A stretch of DNA of 64,000 nucleotides from the NCBI GenBank assembly GCA_032821775.1, contig JAVLRN010000008.1, positions 1,054,001-1,118,000 on the forward strand, written 5' to 3'. This document shows, in pieces, positions 54,775 to 64,000 of this stretch. Source of the DNA: Sanguinoderma infundibulare (taxonomy: Eukaryota > Basidiomycota > Agaricomycetes > Polyporales > Polyporaceae). Below the pieces are notes generated by a model that saw only the letters and a list, made by a program, of their open reading frames with translations, did not search any database and had not been told where the DNA came from. Each line of letters starts with the position of its first letter. The stretch's first letter is position 1. Position numbers and translations under genes: made by a program.

Positions 54775-56194
54775 AGCACTTTGGGTAAAACTGTCGAAAA
54801 CCACTGTAGTCAGAGAAACTGCAAAAGGGAGTTTATGTACCATCTCAGCACGCCCTCTTCAAAGACCCAAACGTGGAACGGCAAGGATGCTTCCAGCTAT
54901 GCACATCCGCTGCAGGTGTACAATTAGCCCACGAGTAATGTATGTAATACACACACCTAACCGACGTCCATCTAGTGTTGGCCACCATGTAGAATACACG
55001 TGTATGAGGAGCGGGCCTTGCAGCATGCCTGCGACGAGCGTGCTGCACGCATACACACGGACCTTCCTTGAAGAGGGCGCCTTGGGACAAGTACATTCAA
55101 ATGATCACTTACCTGTTGCCGTGGTACAGTGCTCCTTCGCCCATAAGTCCGTAGATCCAGGAAGCAGGTGGTTGTCAATGGAAGAGATGCATACAGCCTG
55201 AAAGTTGGAGCGGAACGCACGCTACGCTGAGCCGGCTCTTGCCGCAAAAGGGCGCCTAAAAACGCCGTCGCGACGACCGCGGGCCCCAGCGGCGGACGAT
55301 TCTCTGCATCTCCCTTCTCGTCCACACTGCTGTTGGCAGACCTTGCTAGAAGCCGCGTGGTGGACATATATCCGAGGCTTGCGCTTCTATGAAAGCTTTC
55401 TCTTCCCGCTTCCTCGCCCCAGGCTGCTCAATGTCAATTCCTAGTTCTGTGCAACTGTTAACATTCATGAACACCCAACTCCTGCGTTGTGCCTGCGCCG
55501 TCTTAGGTATGTTTCGTTTAGGCCCGGTGGGTTGGAGCTGTGGCGAGAGGACCGTAGAGCACGACAGATCAGCATGAGGAACTGGTGAACCTGGTGCATG
55601 TGGATACGGTCTAGGGGCAACGCAGTGAGTCGTATTTTCGTGCTGTACGTGGACAAACAAGTTGCCCATTTCTTCCGTGATTGACGGCTGCACTGGTCAT
55701 CCATTCATCTCATCCTTCCCCTCGCATCAATCGGACGTGAGGCAAACGTCGGGGCATCTTCCAATCCGGTCCGTTTGACTCTTGAGCACTTTGTTTCTAT
55801 GCTTTTGACCGATGGGCTCGCTTTATGATATATCCTCGCCGTTACAGCGGTGTTGACCTGACTGCCAGTGAACGTATCGCACCTCCGATCTCCGTTCCAT
55901 AGTCAACTGACACACCGTACTACCAGCAAGTTGTCAGTTTGAGCTGCACTCAAGTTTTGATCTCGACAACGCGACGACTCGTTTAGGCATGGGCTAGTTC
56001 ATGCTTCTGCGCGCCCGCCATCGTATTACTATCTATACACAGTTCTCATGCTGTCGTGACGAGCTACGGTCCGATTGCGCGATTTCACCGGCTTGTGACG
56101 TCGTCCCAGACCAGCCAAGAACCTGAACTCCGCGCCTCATAAAGGAGCACTCGGAGCGGACCCGCGCCTCTTCCCATCTCATCCCATACCCATC
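54775..56194. other. Intergenic between divergent genes
   Basis: It holds the upstream regions of the RNA-binding-like gene (minus) and of the first sulfhydrylase (plus). A sequence TACAGTGGTTTTCGACAG just upstream of 54774 could be a 5'-UTR splice acceptor. No other gene is seen. Confidence 0.5.
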
Positions 56195-58172
<1,978 letters not shown>

Positions 58173-58479
58173 ATCTTCCAATTGGCATAGCGGGACAAGT
58201 GCAGTAGGGTCGATTGCAGTATCGTAAGGAAGTTTGAAGTGTATGCGCTCGTGTATTATTCCGATTTGACTTTTCAGGGAGAGCGGGAGCCCCTTAATGT
58301 GCGTAGTGGAGTGCCCCTATCGTGAACAGCTTGGCCGATCACCATCAGTTTGGGTTCCCCTATGGTGCATTTCCTGCATCCGCAACTATTCTCCGCCGAT
58401 CGTTGCGTTTGTTTGGGGTTCTGCTTTCCCCAAACATGTTCTATTGCCGTTAACCGTCCCCTTGGCACTAGCCTAAGCA

Positions 58480-58485
58480 TATAAG
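58480..58485 (+). promoter_or_regulatory. TATA-like box of copy B
   Basis: TATAAG lies about 53 bp upstream of the copy B start codon. The role is inferred from position only. Confidence 0.45.
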
Positions 58486-58532
58486 GTCGAGCAGTCCACC
58501 TATATTCACGTCCTCTTGACAACGCCGCTACC

Positions 58533-60443
<1,911 letters not shown>

Positions 60444-61396
60444 AGCGTGACGCTTGATGTCTCGAACAATGGATATACGAACTCAGGTATACCTCATCGA
60501 TACATAGCGATAATTCACATGCTTTGCTTCTTCCGGACGCCGGGGATACGTTAGCCTACTGACGGCGAGCCAATGGGATCCTCGATTCATTCACCCAAGC
60601 TCATATCTAAACGCTTCTCTTGCGCAATCGCTGTCAGGTGGCACGTTTGTGCCGCCAAAGCCAGAGAGATCCGTACGGTCATGCGAGAAGGCCGCGGTGT
60701 GGCGTCAGAACTCGGAAGTATCTGGCTATGCAGTTTACTAACCTCTTTCCCTACTCCAAGCTGTCTTTCCTACGCAGGTACGGGACGATCTCGGTTCATT
60801 CGATTTAGTTCACAATGTCGTGGGACGGCTCTGCTAACATTAGACGTCTCGGCTCCCAACATTTTCTCGGCGTTTGACACCCTACAGGTTCTTCCCTTCC
60901 TGGTACCTAGGTTCAAGCACAATAGCACGGAACGCTGAATCGTCTCTATTCCTAAACTTTACGGAACTCCGGGTGACATGACGCTCGTTTGGACCCCGCT
61001 ATCAAGCTTCGGCAGGACGACAGGTGAAGTGCATGATCTTGCTCTGGCGCCCCTTATCGTTGACGAGTTAAGGCCGCAGAGGATGCGCTTTGTAGTCATG
61101 TAGTTTGTGGGTCGCAACGTCAGTCTTCTCGTCTCACCTTGACAACAAGGTGCGAATAAGACGTACCATCGCGAGTCACAGACACCTTCCATACGATGGC
61201 CCGACTTCACACCGACACCTCTGCTACCCCACGTACCACGTCAGCTGTCTGCAGCAACAATTGCGGCATTCAAAGATCCCAGCGGACCCAAACTCTATCC
61301 CACGGCTACACACGGTCGGGACGCCGCCACAGAAGCTGGCCACGCTGAGTATAAAATCCCGATGGACACCGAGTCGGTTCCCCGTCCAAGCTCACC
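60444..61396. other. Intergenic, copies B to C
   Basis: No gene is recognised. TATAAA lies at 61350, 47 bp before the copy C start codon. Confidence 0.5.
61350..61355 (+). promoter_or_regulatory. TATA box of copy C
   Basis: TATAAA, followed by another A, in GAGTATAAAATCC, about 47 bp before the start codon. Confidence 0.5.
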
Positions 61397-63360
<1,964 letters not shown>

Positions 63361-63535
63361 AGCAGCAGAAGAGCAACCGGCCGCATTAGAGTCGCAATTA
63401 TGCGGCCTCGGGCAGAGACTCGGCGTCGTATAGAATAAGAATACACAGGATATATTCAGCATTAGGTGTTCCGTCCACTGAACTCCCGACCCTCCGATTA
63501 TTATGCACACGGGGACTTGGAGGTTCGAGTGCTAG

Positions 63536-64000
63536 TCAGGTACGCCTTCCGGAGAGGAACAGCGACACGTTATCTCTTGCACCCTCCAAAAGGCTCTGGT
63601 CGTCTCCAAGGTCGTATAACGCGGCGAGGCGTCTGACGGAAGCTTCTGCGACACGACGACGCTCAGCACCCTTCGGATCGCAACCGCGGCAGATGGAAGA
63701 GATGCTCCTACCTTTCATCTGCTTGAGGTCCCAGGTGTTCCTCGGGAACTCGATGTCCGCCGGCAACGGGTCTCCGTTCAGCAGCGGGAGAGGCTTCCAA
63801 TCCGTCGACATGTTGTTGTACAAGCGCAGCTCCCTGTCCCAGCCGACCCCGCTTTCAAAATGCATTGACGAGAGGGGTCAAGCCGAGCAACGCACCTTCG
63901 AATCGCGTACGCGCTCGCGACCCTCTGCTGCTCCGCCAACGCCTTCTGATGCCTCGCCGTCTCCTCCTGCGCCCGGACGAGCGCGGCGCGATAGGCGTTC
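63536..64000 (-). CDS. Coiled-coil protein of unknown function, 3' end only
   Basis: The gene enters from the right edge. Visible exons (complement): 63896..>64000, 63712..63851 and 63536..63645. The first encodes AYRAALVRAQEETARHQKAL, then AEQQRVASAYAI, a coiled coil. After a 44-bp intron come GWDRELRLYNNMSTDWKPLP and LPADIEFPRNTWDLKQMK. After a 66-bp intron (GTAGGA donor, GCAG acceptor, length divisible by three so it can be retained) come ASVRRLAALYDLGDDQSLLE and the stop. The last block looks like a helix-turn-helix of the SAP kind. I cannot name a family. The start and N-terminal part lie beyond the window. Confidence 0.6.

Overview
The window is nuclear DNA of a filamentous fungus, almost certainly a basidiomycete of the Agaricomycetes (wood-decay/polypore type). 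The grounds are genes with many 45-75 bp GT-AG introns, high GC coding sequence, several HET-domain genes of the basidiomycete form, a fungal-type phenylalanine ammonia-lyase, an IRG-like GTPase behind a coiled coil and a Ty1/copia retrotransposon. There are no operons. Genes lie on both strands and are split by introns, so most coding regions had to be pieced together from exons. Exon coordinates are given in each entry.

Layout. 1-250: first exons of a 2-Cys peroxiredoxin running off the left edge. 2.5-9.8 kb: two convergent HET genes, one intact (HET-1) and one with an in-frame stop (HET-2). 10.2-11.1 kb: a SAM-dependent methyltransferase. 12.8-14.0 kb: an IRG-like GTPase with a broken C-terminus. 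14.2-18.6 kb: no recognisable gene. 18.6-21.3 kb: phenylalanine ammonia-lyase. 22.7-31.7 kb: a third HET gene (HET-3), closely similar to HET-1, split by a 5.6 kb copia-type LTR element at 24451-30079. 32.6-34.3 kb: a many-intron gene of unknown function. 36.2-36.7 kb: a HET C-terminal relic. 38.7-42 kb: a long disordered protein of unknown function. 43.4-45.9 kb: a fourth, single-exon HET gene (HET-4). 46.9-47.7 kb: a HET relic fused to an acyl-esterase relic. 48.6-49.8 kb: a phytanoyl-CoA-dioxygenase-like gene. 51.3-54.8 kb: a 1022-residue protein built from exon-duplicated modules with a C-terminal double-stranded-RNA-binding-like domain. 56.2-63.4 kb: a tandem array of three O-acetylhomoserine sulfhydrylase paralogues. 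63.5 kb to the end: the 3' part of a coiled-coil gene.

Two themes stand out. (1) The left three quarters is a HET-gene nursery: four full-length copies and two relics in 45 kb, at stages from intact to vestigial. HET proteins act in non-self recognition and cell death in fungi. Three of the copies here carry three tandem copies of a C-terminal beta-rich module that I do not recognise. (2) The decay has a signature. All five premature stops in the retrotransposon, the only substitution between its LTRs, and the stop in HET-2 fit CG to TG changes, as expected of methylated-cytosine deamination or a RIP-like process.

The right end is metabolic. The three sulfhydrylase paralogues would make homocysteine from O-acetylhomoserine and sulfide, and their stepwise intron loss records the duplication history. 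The best candidates for something undescribed are the exon-duplicated RNA-binding-like protein, the HET C-terminal triple module, and the retrotransposon that seems to have moved while already carrying stop codons.
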